From Fischerella muscicola PCC 7414 (GTDB taxonomy: Bacteria; Cyanobacteriota; Cyanobacteriia; Cyanobacteriales; Nostocaceae): DNA of 55,011 nucleotides. A program made the translations under genes and the position numbers. Below the pieces are notes generated by a model, which had not been told where the DNA came from, ran no database searches, and saw nothing but the letters and a program-made list of their open reading frames with translations. Every line of letters starts with the position of its first letter. Positions within the stretch are counted from its first letter, which is position 1. The DNA is taken from the NCBI RefSeq assembly GCF_000317205.1, contig NZ_AJLK01000062.1, positions 1 to 55,011 of the forward strand, given 5' to 3'. Positions 27,324 through 36,122 of this stretch are shown piece after piece.

Positions 27324-28982
27324 CTATTGCCCATTACCCATTTTCAATACAGAACGTAAAGGTAAGTAGTAGCGCAAGCGAAACCACTCAGGTAGTAAAA
27401 GACTTATTTGGTTTTGCCAACCGTGCTTTTTAGCCAACCGCATCCAATGATAAAGTCTCTGTTCAAAAGGCATAATTGGTAATCGAGGCTGGATCATATC
27501 GTCAAGTTCACAATTCCAACTATGGTCACGAATCCAGAAGACATCTGGCTCGGTTATAAACATTTGATCCATAGCAGATGAAGTAACTTTTACCCGAGGT
27601 AGAGTAGCAGCACGGGTGTACACCTCTTCCAAGTTATGCTGCCAATTACTTCCCATGTGTACCTCAACAATACGCCTCCTCGTTGCTTCTCCTAATGAGA
27701 GCCGTAATTCTTCATCTGCGACTAAGCGCGATAGAACAGTTGTGTACTCCTCGAGATCGTGTACGCGAATCAAATTGCCAGTCAAACCAGGCATATCAGC
27801 ACCAAGTATCTCACATGCATCGGAGGAGTATGGGTAGCGACTCACCAACGGTACACCATAGCTTCCTGCTTCCAGTAGTGATGTAATCGAAACAAAAGGA
27901 TAAGAATCAACATAAATATCAGCTGCCTGGTAGTATACAGCAGTATCTTCAGTATGCCCAAGGGCTATGATTCTTCCTTGAGTTTGCTGTATGGCACTTG
28001 ACCAATCTTCACTACCACCTGGGCCAATAACAACTAGGATAGCGCGGTCATGTTTTTTTAATAGTGGAACGTGTGCATCAGCAAAACTTATGCCGTCAGT
28101 CTTTCTGTATTTAGGCGCCCTAGCAATAGAGAGTAGTAGAGTGCTGTTTTCATCAATGCCAAGCTGTTGCTTTGCCTGTGTGCGAGAAAGCTGTCTGTGA
28201 GAGGGTTCCAAAATGGTAGGCAGGAGCATGTTACGCTCTGCTTCAATACCCCGGCGCTTTTGTGAAAGATGCATACCAGACTCACGGAGATTTGCAACAA
28301 TATCACTAACGGCTGCTCCCAACCAAAAGCAGTGATCGCCGTGATTTACATAAATAATCGGTGGAGATAGTTCTTTATTAGCAAAGGCAATTATTGGAAT
28401 GACATCGTGTTCCCATATATGTAGCACTACGATGTCCGCTGTCGCGGCAATTTTCCGTAATCGTTTGGCTCGAGAGACAAAACTACCAATGGTTTCGTTC
28501 AGCAAGAATATTTTGCCGTGACTATTGCTTACCAACTCTCTTAAGATTTGAGGCACTTCATTCGGTGCTTGCTTTGTCAAGGCCAGGGAATGCGATCGCT
28601 CCGTATCTTGTTGTATCCAGCGTCGAATAAATCTAGGAATACCACCGAAAGGCGAAGAAATATTGGTAGAAACATGCAGGATATTTTTTGGTCTTTTGGA
28701 TAAAGAAGGTTCTTGAGCGGGAGCGACGGTTGTTTGTGTGATCTGGCGTCCTATTGTTAGGAGGATATTTTCCAGTTCCGGGCTGCTAAAAAGACCACAA
28801 TGTTTAAACTGTGCATGAAAAGCTGCAATTTCTGCATATACAGCCGCCGCGTCATAATTACCATGATCTGCGAAGTCTCTTGCCTCAGCAACCAGGTTGC
28901 GAAAAACCTCGAAATTTTGTGGAATGAGTAGGCTGTTTTCCTCTCGCCAAAGGCTGAGTGTATTGTTAGCTAATTTCTCCAT
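27324..28982 (-). CDS. GT4-like glycosyltransferase with a helical N-terminal domain
   Basis: The 552-residue product is longer than typical. Residues 1-100 are helical (EARDFADHGNYDAAAVYAEIA resembles one TPR-like repeat). The GT-B part begins NILHVSTNISSPFGGIPRF and includes YVNHGDHCFW, STLLSIARAPKYRKTDG and DIYVDSYPFVSITSLLEAGSYG, where the Glu of LLEAG is the catalytic equivalent. About 90 extra residues follow. The last five codons and stop come from a GGGTAATGGGCAATAGG-type heptamer-like repeat. It lies next to the predicted exported protein genes, and may act on the same product. Confidence 0.8.
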   Translation of the reverse strand: MEKLANNTLSLWREENSLLIPQNFEVFRNLVAEARDFADHGNYDAAAVYAEIAAFHAQFKHCGLFSSPELENILLTIGRQITQTTVAPAQEPSLSKRPKNILHVSTNISSPFGGIPRFIRRWIQQDTERSHSLALTKQAPNEVPQILRELVSNSHGKIFLLNETIGSFVSRAKRLRKIAATADIVVLHIWEHDVIPIIAFANKELSPPIIYVNHGDHCFWLGAAVSDIVANLRESGMHLSQKRRGIEAERNMLLPTILEPSHRQLSRTQAKQQLGIDENSTLLLSIARAPKYRKTDGISFADAHVPLLKKHDRAILVVIGPGGSEDWSSAIQQTQGRIIALGHTEDTAVYYQAADIYVDSYPFVSITSLLEAGSYGVPLVSRYPYSSDACEILGADMPGLTGNLIRVHDLEEYTTVLSRLVADEELRLSLGEATRRRIVEVHMGSNWQHNLEEVYTRAATLPRVKVTSSAMDQMFITEPDVFWIRDHSWNCELDDMIQPRLPIMPFEQRLYHWMRLAKKHGWQNQISLLLPEWFRLRYYLPLRSVLKMGNGQ

Positions 28983-29068
28983 ACAGTTTTTTTATTTCTT
29001 CAATATCAAAAGGCGATCACTCTTTTTGGGAGGGCGATCGCATTCAATAAATCTCAAAATTGTGGAAT

Positions 29069-30055
29069 TTAGGCTTTTGGAGAGAAAGCAAACTTCTCGA
29101 CTGCCAACTCACTTACTAGCCCCATCTTGCCAGTTTTCACGTCTACCGTAAACAGGGCATTGTTTTTGACACGATTGTCAGCAGCAAGCGCATACAATTG
29201 ACCGGAGGAAGAGAAGGCTAAGTCTTTCACATCGTTAACAAGGGGACGTCCCTCAAAGTTCAGTGGAGTCAGTCTCTGAATTTTAACCTTGCCAGTAGCT
29301 ATGGCTTTATCCTGCAAGTTCATTGAAACTAAAACAGGGACACCTTCTGAACCAATCTCGGTTGCGAAAATGTTTCCCTTCGGATCTTGGCATAGGTTAG
29401 CGAATCGATGGGTAGGCGGCAGTTGGGGTAAGCCCAGATCATCGCCAGAAAGAATTTTACCTGTGGTGAGATCAAGTGTTCTAAAAGCAAAAGGCGTAAT
29501 GCCCTCAGTTCCTACCAAGGATAGAACTTGATTCTTGGGAAGGCTGAGTAAACTATCGACTGTTTGATTGAATTTCTCGAAATCTAGAACTGTTTGGGCT
29601 GTGAATTTAGCGCTAGTAATGTTTTCAACAGTAGAAGTGATGCCACCAATAGAAATAAGATAGTTGAAATAACCATTTCTCGTGCTAGAAACCGTAGAAA
29701 TTACAATAGTTCCATCTGCGAGTACTATCAATTTCGTAATCCGGTCATAATCAGGAAGAAAGAAGGCCCGAGGCGTTTTCGGTCTCGATGATAGATTGTC
29801 AACAGACAGAACTGGCACACTAGCTTTAGAAAGAACCTTTCCCGTCGCCAGATCAGCAACGCTCACTTCCACTGATGGAGTTTGGTTTTCCCGATTTTGC
29901 TCTTTGGATGCACTCAGGAGGTTGACTCCATAAATAACCTCCTGACTCGGCTCACTCTTTTGAGCAAGCACCTTACTAGAGAGATCGGCCACAATAGTGG
30001 AAGTCAAGCTGGCAGCTGCCAGTTGGGTAAATTGTCGACGTTTCAAAGGTGACAT
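29069..30055 (-). CDS. Predicted exported repeat protein, function unknown
   Basis: A 328-residue protein. The N-terminus LKRRQFTQLAAASLTSTIVA has a twin-arginine motif (K-R-R-Q-F-T-Q-L) followed by a weak hydrophobic stretch and a plausible VLAQ cleavage site near residue 32, so export by Tat is likely. The rest has repeated beta-strand-like blocks (IYGVNLL, FRTLDLTTGKIL, LVSMNLQDKAI, LFTVDVKTGKM) with the DLTTGK/DVKTGK spacing seen in WD40- or NHL-like propellers. It lies 21 bases downstream of the 1011-residue protein. I do not recognise a family. Confidence 0.75.
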   Translation of the reverse strand: MSPLKRRQFTQLAAASLTSTIVADLSSKVLAQKSEPSQEVIYGVNLLSASKEQNRENQTPSVEVSVADLATGKVLSKASVPVLSVDNLSSRPKTPRAFFLPDYDRITKLIVLADGTIVISTVSSTRNGYFNYLISIGGITSTVENITSAKFTAQTVLDFEKFNQTVDSLLSLPKNQVLSLVGTEGITPFAFRTLDLTTGKILSGDDLGLPQLPPTHRFANLCQDPKGNIFATEIGSEGVPVLVSMNLQDKAIATGKVKIQRLTPLNFEGRPLVNDVKDLAFSSSGQLYALAADNRVKNNALFTVDVKTGKMGLVSELAVEKFAFSPKA

Positions 30056-30076
30056 TGATGATTTTTGTGGGATAGT

Positions 30077-33000
30077 TTAAGGAACAATCAGGTTGGCATT
30101 TGGCGTTAGGGGTCTAGCTCCCATATCTGCTAAGATGTTGACAGTTATTTGCTTGACGCGATCATCTTCCCGAGCTGGGTTAACACCATCACTGTCTAGA
30201 CCCCATGCCCACTGAATTGTGCCAGAGGCAAAAACTTTAGCGCCACTACTGGCCGTGTAGCGGGTGGAGTGGGATTTGGTGAAATCCTGGTTGGCAGGGA
30301 GGGATTGTTCTCCAGGTGGTTCGTCGAAGGTTGGCAATGTGCCAGAGGGCTGGACTGGTGACTCAGCCAAAACGACAAGATTGGCAGGAGTAGACCCATT
30401 ATTAACGATAAAATCCCATTCGTAGCCTACTAACAGAGCCAACTGATCCCCATTCTGAAGTCCCGTGTTTGCATAGTAAGGATCGCTGCTGTTGGTGACG
30501 ACAAAATTATAACCACTGTAGAGATCGAGGTCGCTACCATACATGACTCCTAACAAAGCGTTTTCCGGCCGTTGGTTCTGGACGCTGCGGAATTTATTAG
30601 TGGCAGCTGATGACCCCTGCTGCTGAGCGACTGGATCTAATGCCCAATCTTGTTTGTAGCACGCCATCACCCGGTTGGACTGTACTTGCCCAGCAGCAGG
30701 AGTGGAATCTTCAAACCTGACTCGCCAATAGCAAGTATTAGCAGAGAAAAATCCTATATTAATTCCGGCATTGCGCGCAGCTTCGACATGATCTCGGATT
30801 TCTTCAGACCAATACTCATCGTGGCCCACAGACAGGAATACTTTGTGATTGAGCAATCTTTGTTCGTCGGTGTGAACCTGCATGTTGTCAGTGTAGGTAA
30901 CATCGTAACCTTGAGATTCCAGCCAGCGCACCATATTGTATTCCCATCGCAGGAGTGTGTCAGGCTCAAATGACTGTTCATAAGTTGCTTGGTAGACAGG
31001 TCGGTCGTAGGAAACCTTGAAAGCCCGCTGACCACCAATGCTGTTAAAGCCGTACAAGCTGTAACCCCCTGTCGCACTATAGGCCAGAACAGTGGAAACG
31101 CTGCTCTGAAATAGAACATCGGCGGTACTGCTATCATCACGAACGACAAACCACACATGTGCCACTTTGCTAGTTGCTTGGTCGGTGAGCTTGGCGACAT
31201 AAAGACCACTAGTCCATTTCTTATTATTGTCGTCTACTACCTGTAAGGTATAGGAAGTTGACCAGTTACACTCGATCAGGCGAGTATTGGGGTCTAGGGT
31301 ACAAGCGGGTTGCGTCGTGCCATTGAGCGGGCCACTGCTCGCCATTAATCTTCCTCCTGTGCCACCATAGTAGCCCAAGCGGTATACGTCGATGGTAAAC
31401 TGTCCAGGTTGTGCAAGAGAAACCTTAATGTCCAGCGATCCCCCCTTATTGACACTGGTTGCTGAGGCATAGCCTGCAATCTCACCATTGGCCCGGTTGA
31501 CAAGTTTCCAATTAGTTGTGCCAGAATTTAGGTTTTCCAAATAGATGGGATTAGTGTTTGCTGGAGTTGCTGTAGCCGAGAAAGTGATACTACCGATGCC
31601 GGCTGCCGTGGCGGTTACTATCACCCCTCCAGGTCCACTCGGCACCGGTCCCAGCGTCAAGTTCGTACTTGCTTCACCGCTAGCATTAGTCTGTATACTG
31701 GCAGGCGAGACTGAACCTCCACCATTAGTAATGGCAAAGTTGACCGTCACTCCCGATTGAGGATTATTTTGAGCGTTTACAACTCGCACGACTAAGGGGT
31801 TGGGCAGAGTCGATCCCGTAGTGCCAATCTGATTGTCTCCACTGACTTTAATCAAGGTACTGCCAACAACAAAGCCGATATCCCGATAATAGTTACTATT
31901 GCGATAAGAGCTAGTTGGGAAAGAATTTGGAGTAATGTTATATACCCCATTGTTACCGTCTGCTACTGAGCTGAGGTCGCCATTGACTATGGAGTTGCCC
32001 AGTTCATCATTGGTGGCGACATAATAGGCGTTGACGTTAACAGAGACTACATAAGTCGTATTAGCTTGAATGTTAACTGGTGTTTCTAGTAACTGTTGCT
32101 GCCAACCAGAAGCTGTCTCGTTAGTAAAAGTGACGCTTTCTAGGAGCGTTCCCGTTGCTGTCCAAATCTTGCCAATATGAGTTCCTGTCTCGCTAGAGGC
32201 TTTCCAAAAGCGAATGGCAGTAATCTGTCCCCCTTTGGTGCTGCGGAATTTCATACCTAATTCATAGGGAACGCCATCAGTGACATTGGAAATGCTGGGA
32301 ACTTGAGTCGTCAAAACTGTTTGTGTGCCTCCTGGGGGATTCGCAGTCGCTGAGAAGGTAACACTACCTATTCCGTCTGCTGTGGCACTTACAGTATTAG
32401 TTACAGAACTGATCGCACCAGGGCTAGCTCCCAGCGTTAAGGTGGTGCTAGCCTGACCGCTAGCATTAGTTACTGCACTAGCAGGCGAGACTGACCCCCC
32501 GCCACTGGTGACGGCAAAGTTCACCGTCACTCCGGATTGAGGATTACCAGCACTGTCTTTGACCTGAACAACTAAGGGGTTAGGCAAGGTAGCTCCGGTT
32601 GCACCAGTTTGATTGTCGCCGCTTACCTTTGTAATTGTCGGCAGGGCAACAGGCACAAAGTTAATGTCACGAAAATAGTTAGTATTCCGGTAGGAATTAT
32701 TTGGGAAAGCCCCTAGAGTACCATTAAATACCCCATTATTGCCGTCTGCTACTGAGCTAAGATCGCCATTAGTTATGGAACTACCTAATTGATCATAAGT
32801 GGCGACATAATACTCATTGATGTTGACAGAGACAACATAGGTCGTATTTGCTTGAATGTTAATTGGTGTGCTGAGAGCCTGCTCCTGCCAACCAGAAGCA
32901 GTCTCATTAGTAAAAGTGACATTTGCAAGGAGCGTTCCCGTTGCCGACCAGATCCTGCCAGTGTGAGTTCCCGTCTCGCTAGGGGCTTTCCAGAAGCGAA

Positions 33001-33112
33001 CAGCAGTTATCTGCCCCTCTGTAGCGCTACGGAACTTCATGCCTAATTCGTAGGAAGTATTATCAGTGAAATCTGAAATGTTTGGGACTTGATTGGTAAA
33101 GAGGGTAGCCAT
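30077..33112 (-). CDS. Large modular protein: DUF4082 and Ig-like repeats plus dimethylformamidase-like C-terminal domain
   Basis: The 1011-residue protein has two near-identical blocks, each a DUF4082 domain (about 1-155 and 268-415, with YELGMKFRS and ITNGDLSSVADGNNG type motifs) followed by a bacterial Ig-like Big_1 domain (160-258 and 416-520, TKVSGDNQTGATG to SVTFSATA). The C-terminal half (about 525-1000) resembles the large subunit of N,N-dimethylformamidase: FFSANTCYWRVRFE and LSVGHDEYW are its hallmarks. No signal peptide is visible, although Ig-like repeats imply a secreted or surface position. Amide hydrolysis on surface glycans is a hypothesis only. Confidence 0.82.
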   Translation of the reverse strand: MATLFTNQVPNISDFTDNTSYELGMKFRSATEGQITAVRFWKAPSETGTHTGRIWSATGTLLANVTFTNETASGWQEQALSTPINIQANTTYVVSVNINEYYVATYDQLGSSITNGDLSSVADGNNGVFNGTLGAFPNNSYRNTNYFRDINFVPVALPTITKVSGDNQTGATGATLPNPLVVQVKDSAGNPQSGVTVNFAVTSGGGSVSPASAVTNASGQASTTLTLGASPGAISSVTNTVSATADGIGSVTFSATANPPGGTQTVLTTQVPSISNVTDGVPYELGMKFRSTKGGQITAIRFWKASSETGTHIGKIWTATGTLLESVTFTNETASGWQQQLLETPVNIQANTTYVVSVNVNAYYVATNDELGNSIVNGDLSSVADGNNGVYNITPNSFPTSSYRNSNYYRDIGFVVGSTLIKVSGDNQIGTTGSTLPNPLVVRVVNAQNNPQSGVTVNFAITNGGGSVSPASIQTNASGEASTNLTLGPVPSGPGGVIVTATAAGIGSITFSATATPANTNPIYLENLNSGTTNWKLVNRANGEIAGYASATSVNKGGSLDIKVSLAQPGQFTIDVYRLGYYGGTGGRLMASSGPLNGTTQPACTLDPNTRLIECNWSTSYTLQVVDDNNKKWTSGLYVAKLTDQATSKVAHVWFVVRDDSSTADVLFQSSVSTVLAYSATGGYSLYGFNSIGGQRAFKVSYDRPVYQATYEQSFEPDTLLRWEYNMVRWLESQGYDVTYTDNMQVHTDEQRLLNHKVFLSVGHDEYWSEEIRDHVEAARNAGINIGFFSANTCYWRVRFEDSTPAAGQVQSNRVMACYKQDWALDPVAQQQGSSAATNKFRSVQNQRPENALLGVMYGSDLDLYSGYNFVVTNSSDPYYANTGLQNGDQLALLVGYEWDFIVNNGSTPANLVVLAESPVQPSGTLPTFDEPPGEQSLPANQDFTKSHSTRYTASSGAKVFASGTIQWAWGLDSDGVNPAREDDRVKQITVNILADMGARPLTPNANLIVP

Positions 33113-33255
33113 AGGTATGTTCTAAGAAATTTAATTAATACTGGTTATAAAAGCAACTTTTATCATTAGGAATACTGTACACTCGTCTTTAAATTAAGCT
33201 ATTTGAAGGATGCTAGATTAACTTTACTAGAAACAATTTACACACAAGGATTTTT

Positions 33256-34458
33256 TTAAACTTGACAAGCCATCTTCAAAACTTTCACCACATAGTTCTG
33301 TTGCTGTTGAGTCATCTGATGAAATAGGGGTAACAGGACGGTATGATCTTGTGCTTGCTCACTCTCACAAAGGCGATCGCAAGTTCCTTTTCTACAGTGA
33401 CAAGTTTCTTTTTCACTGTCACACGACCAAGTTTCATGTTCATATGCCACTTCGCGGTGGGCGCACATAATTCCCCGGCGTGTAGATATCCCTGCATCCA
33501 GCATTGTCTGCATTACTTGCCGTTGATCAGATTTCTGAGGCAACCTGACGCAGTAACTCTGCCAGTTACTTTTTGCCCAAGCTGGTTCTGTCGGTAATTT
33601 CAATCCAGGCACATCTGCAAGCATTTCTTGATACCTTTGTGCCAAATAACGCCGACGCTCAACTATTTCTGGCAGGCGTTTGAGTTGTTCGCGTCCTACT
33701 GCTGCTTGGATATCGGTCATGCGGTAGTTGTAACCCAGCATCGGGTAAGACTCAAATATTACCTGTTTTGCACCGTGACGTACGGTGTCAGGAACACTCA
33801 TTCCATGCTGTCGCCAGAGACGAAATTGCTTATCCCACTCAGGGTTGTTGGTGGTAAGCATTCCACCGTCACCCGTGGTAATGACTTTGCGCGGATGGAA
33901 AGAAAAACAGGCAATATCCCCGTGTGGTTTGCCGATTTTCTCCCATTGTCCGTCCCAGAGAATTTCACTACCAATGGCACAGGCAGCATCTTCAATGACT
34001 GGTAAATTGTGACTGCGGGCAATGTCCAAAATGGCTTTCAGGTCACAAGGCATCCCCATTTGGTGGACGATGAGAATAGCACGAGTGCGATCGCTAATCA
34101 CATCTTCAATCAACATCGGGTTGATGTTATATGTCTGCGGTTCAATATCCACAAACACGGGGATTGCCCCACAGTAACGAATGCTGTTGGCGGTGGCAAT
34201 ATAGGAGTGGCTGACGGTAATCACTTCATCTCCTGGCTGCACTCCCACAGCTAACAGTGCCAGGTGTAGGGCTGTTGTACAATTAGAAACAGCACAAGCA
34301 TACTTAGCCCCTACGTAAGCTGCAAAATCTTGCTCAAAGGCGGAGACTTCCGGTCCTTGCGTCACCCAACCAGACATAATTGCGCGCCTAGCTGCCTCTG
34401 CTTCTGATTCACCCATCCAGGGTTTAGCAATTGGAATGGATTGTATCTTTTCAGACAT
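33256..34458 (-). CDS. DegT/DnrJ/EryC1/StrS-type sugar aminotransferase
   Basis: A 400-residue PLP-dependent enzyme that aminates a nucleotide ketosugar. It carries NCTTALHLAL for PLP-phosphate binding, VIEDAACAIGS with the cofactor Asp, and the PLP lysine K191 in FSFHPRKVITTGDGG. An unusual cysteine-rich stretch lies near the end: C346, C353, C355, C360 and C364 within 19 residues. It overlaps the next gene by 8 bases. With the neighbouring epimerase and acyltransferase it probably makes an acylamino sugar. The exact substrate is not readable. Confidence 0.9.
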   Translation of the reverse strand: MSEKIQSIPIAKPWMGESEAEAARRAIMSGWVTQGPEVSAFEQDFAAYVGAKYACAVSNCTTALHLALLAVGVQPGDEVITVSHSYIATANSIRYCGAIPVFVDIEPQTYNINPMLIEDVISDRTRAILIVHQMGMPCDLKAILDIARSHNLPVIEDAACAIGSEILWDGQWEKIGKPHGDIACFSFHPRKVITTGDGGMLTTNNPEWDKQFRLWRQHGMSVPDTVRHGAKQVIFESYPMLGYNYRMTDIQAAVGREQLKRLPEIVERRRYLAQRYQEMLADVPGLKLPTEPAWAKSNWQSYCVRLPQKSDQRQVMQTMLDAGISTRRGIMCAHREVAYEHETWSCDSEKETCHCRKGTCDRLCESEQAQDHTVLLPLFHQMTQQQQNYVVKVLKMACQV

Positions 34459-35425
34459 TGCTTGTTTCCTTCATTTGCTTTTCAGAGCGCCACCAATTCA
34501 CCAACCGACGCAATCCCTCTTCTAGAGACACTTGTGCTTCAAAGCCTAGTAATTGCTTAGCTTTGCTCACATCTGCAAGTCGGCGCTGTACAGGGTTGAC
34601 TTTGCGTTCTGGGCCATATTCTGGCTTCAAGTCCGATCCCATTACCTTAGCCAAGCTATAGGCGAGGTCATTCAAACTACTTTCTACACCACTAGCAACA
34701 TTAAACACTTCGTCTGTAACATCGGCTTTAGCTGCCAAGATATTGGCTTTGGCGATATCTTCGATATACACGAAGTCCATAGTCTGCTTACCATCGCCAA
34801 AAATTAGTGGTGGTTGACCTGCGGCGATCCGATCCATCCACCGGATCAGCACTTCGGTGTAGACACCGTAAATATCCATGCGCGGTCCGTAGACATTGAA
34901 GTAGCGCAATGCTACATAGTCTAGACCGTACATATCATAGAAACTGCGTAGTAAACCTTCGTTAAAGACTTTGGCTGCACCATAGAGGGTGCGGTTATTG
35001 TAGGGGTGGTGAGATTCTGTAGTGGGGAAATCCTCTGCCATCCCGTAAATAGAAGCTGAAGACGCTGCAACCACCTTTTGAACTTTAGCGTTGACTGCCG
35101 CTTCCAAAACATTAAACGTACCATCAGCTAGTACTTCCAATGCCAAACGTGGTTCTTCAGCACATTGGGTGATGCGAATTGCTGCTTGGTGAAAGACATA
35201 ATCTACACCTTGCATCACTTCCCCTAAAAGTTTTTGATCCCGAATATCGCCTTCAATAATAACTAGAGGCCCATGTTCTTTTGCCCAAGCCAGGTTTTCC
35301 AGTCGTCCACGTGTGAAATTATCCAAAACAATAATTTCCGCAACTCCTTCTTTGATTAGCAAATCGGCAATATGGGAGCCAACTAAACCTGCGCCACCCG
35401 TAATTAATACTCGACTATTTTGCAT
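34451..35425 (-). CDS. SDR-type nucleotide-sugar epimerase/dehydratase
   Basis: The 324-residue extended SDR binds NAD(P) through GGAGLVGSHI (10-19). The catalytic pair is Y148 and K152 in LYGAAK, with the conserved serine near S123-S125. It belongs to the UDP-glucose 4-epimerase/4,6-dehydratase group, activity not resolved. I start at ATG 35425 because GGAG lies about 10 bases upstream and the sequence MQNSRVLITGG begins there; the frame is open 20 codons further but overlaps the acyltransferase more deeply. It overlaps that gene's 3' end by 11 bases and the aminotransferase by 8. Confidence 0.9.
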   Translation of the reverse strand: MQNSRVLITGGAGLVGSHIADLLIKEGVAEIIVLDNFTRGRLENLAWAKEHGPLVIIEGDIRDQKLLGEVMQGVDYVFHQAAIRITQCAEEPRLALEVLADGTFNVLEAAVNAKVQKVVAASSASIYGMAEDFPTTESHHPYNNRTLYGAAKVFNEGLLRSFYDMYGLDYVALRYFNVYGPRMDIYGVYTEVLIRWMDRIAAGQPPLIFGDGKQTMDFVYIEDIAKANILAAKADVTDEVFNVASGVESSLNDLAYSLAKVMGSDLKPEYGPERKVNPVQRRLADVSKAKQLLGFEAQVSLEEGLRRLVNWWRSEKQMKETSNV

Positions 35426-36122
35426 TTTCTGTATTCTCCGATGGTTCGTATCCTTCTCGCCAGCGTAAAAACCGAGCCGGAACACCAGCTACAATGGCAT
35501 AAGCTGGTACATCCCTAGTGACAACTGCGCCAGCACCCACAATACTGTGTTTACCGATTGTCACCCCAGGAAGAATGACCGCATTCATCCCAATATCGGC
35601 TCCTGTTTCAACTTTTACCAATTTAATTTCGAGGTCTGTTTTGATAATTGGCACATCAATGGGCAATCCAGTGTGGCTAGAACCCAACACTTTTGCACCT
35701 GGTCCCCAACCCACGTAATCTTCAATAATCAAGTCACGGGCATCAAAGTAACTCTGTGGTCCAATCCAAACCTGATTCCCAATTACACACTTACCATCGA
35801 ATCTTCCCTGAATATAGCTGTGGGAACCAATGAACACCCTATTTCCAATTTCAAAGGTTTCTAGATGCTTGAAACCTACACCATTACCAATATGAATGCC
35901 GTGTCCGAATTTACTTGCTACTGCACGCCAAATAACTCGCCGCATTAACGCATCAAAATCTCCATCACTGATCACAAAGCGGGCGTACAATTCGATTAAT
36001 CCGTTATTACCATATTGATGGCGTAAATATTCTGCTAGTCCCACCTCATAATCTGGGTCTAGCTTCAATTCTTGTGAGCCATGTACAGCTTTGACTATCC
36101 TACTTTTAACTGGCTCAGACAT
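35415..36122 (-). CDS. Left-handed beta-helix acyltransferase (WbbJ-like)
   Basis: A 235-residue hexapeptide-repeat protein. Repeats run from about residue 75 (IHIGNGVGF, FIGSHSYIQG) to [36 protein letters not shown] near the end, the usual trimeric acetyl-CoA-binding signature of maltose/galactoside acetyltransferase-like enzymes. It probably O- or N-acetylates a nucleotide sugar or glycan hydroxyl. It abuts the aminotransferase gene directly (36122/36123). A helical N-terminal stretch of about 70 residues precedes the beta helix. Confidence 0.88.
   Translation of the reverse strand: MSEPVKSRIVKAVHGSQELKLDPDYEVGLAEYLRHQYGNNGLIELYARFVISDGDFDALMRRVIWRAVASKFGHGIHIGNGVGFKHLETFEIGNRVFIGSHSYIQGRFDGKCVIGNQVWIGPQSYFDARDLIIEDYVGWGPGAKVLGSSHTGLPIDVPIIKTDLEIKLVKVETGADIGMNAVILPGVTIGKHSIVGAGAVVTRDVPAYAIVAGVPARFLRWREGYEPSENTENAK

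Noticed and set aside
30650-31209. Open frames in other frames of the 1011-residue gene
   Set aside because: Shadow frames over a well-supported, domain-rich gene. GC-richer sequence here creates long spurious frames.
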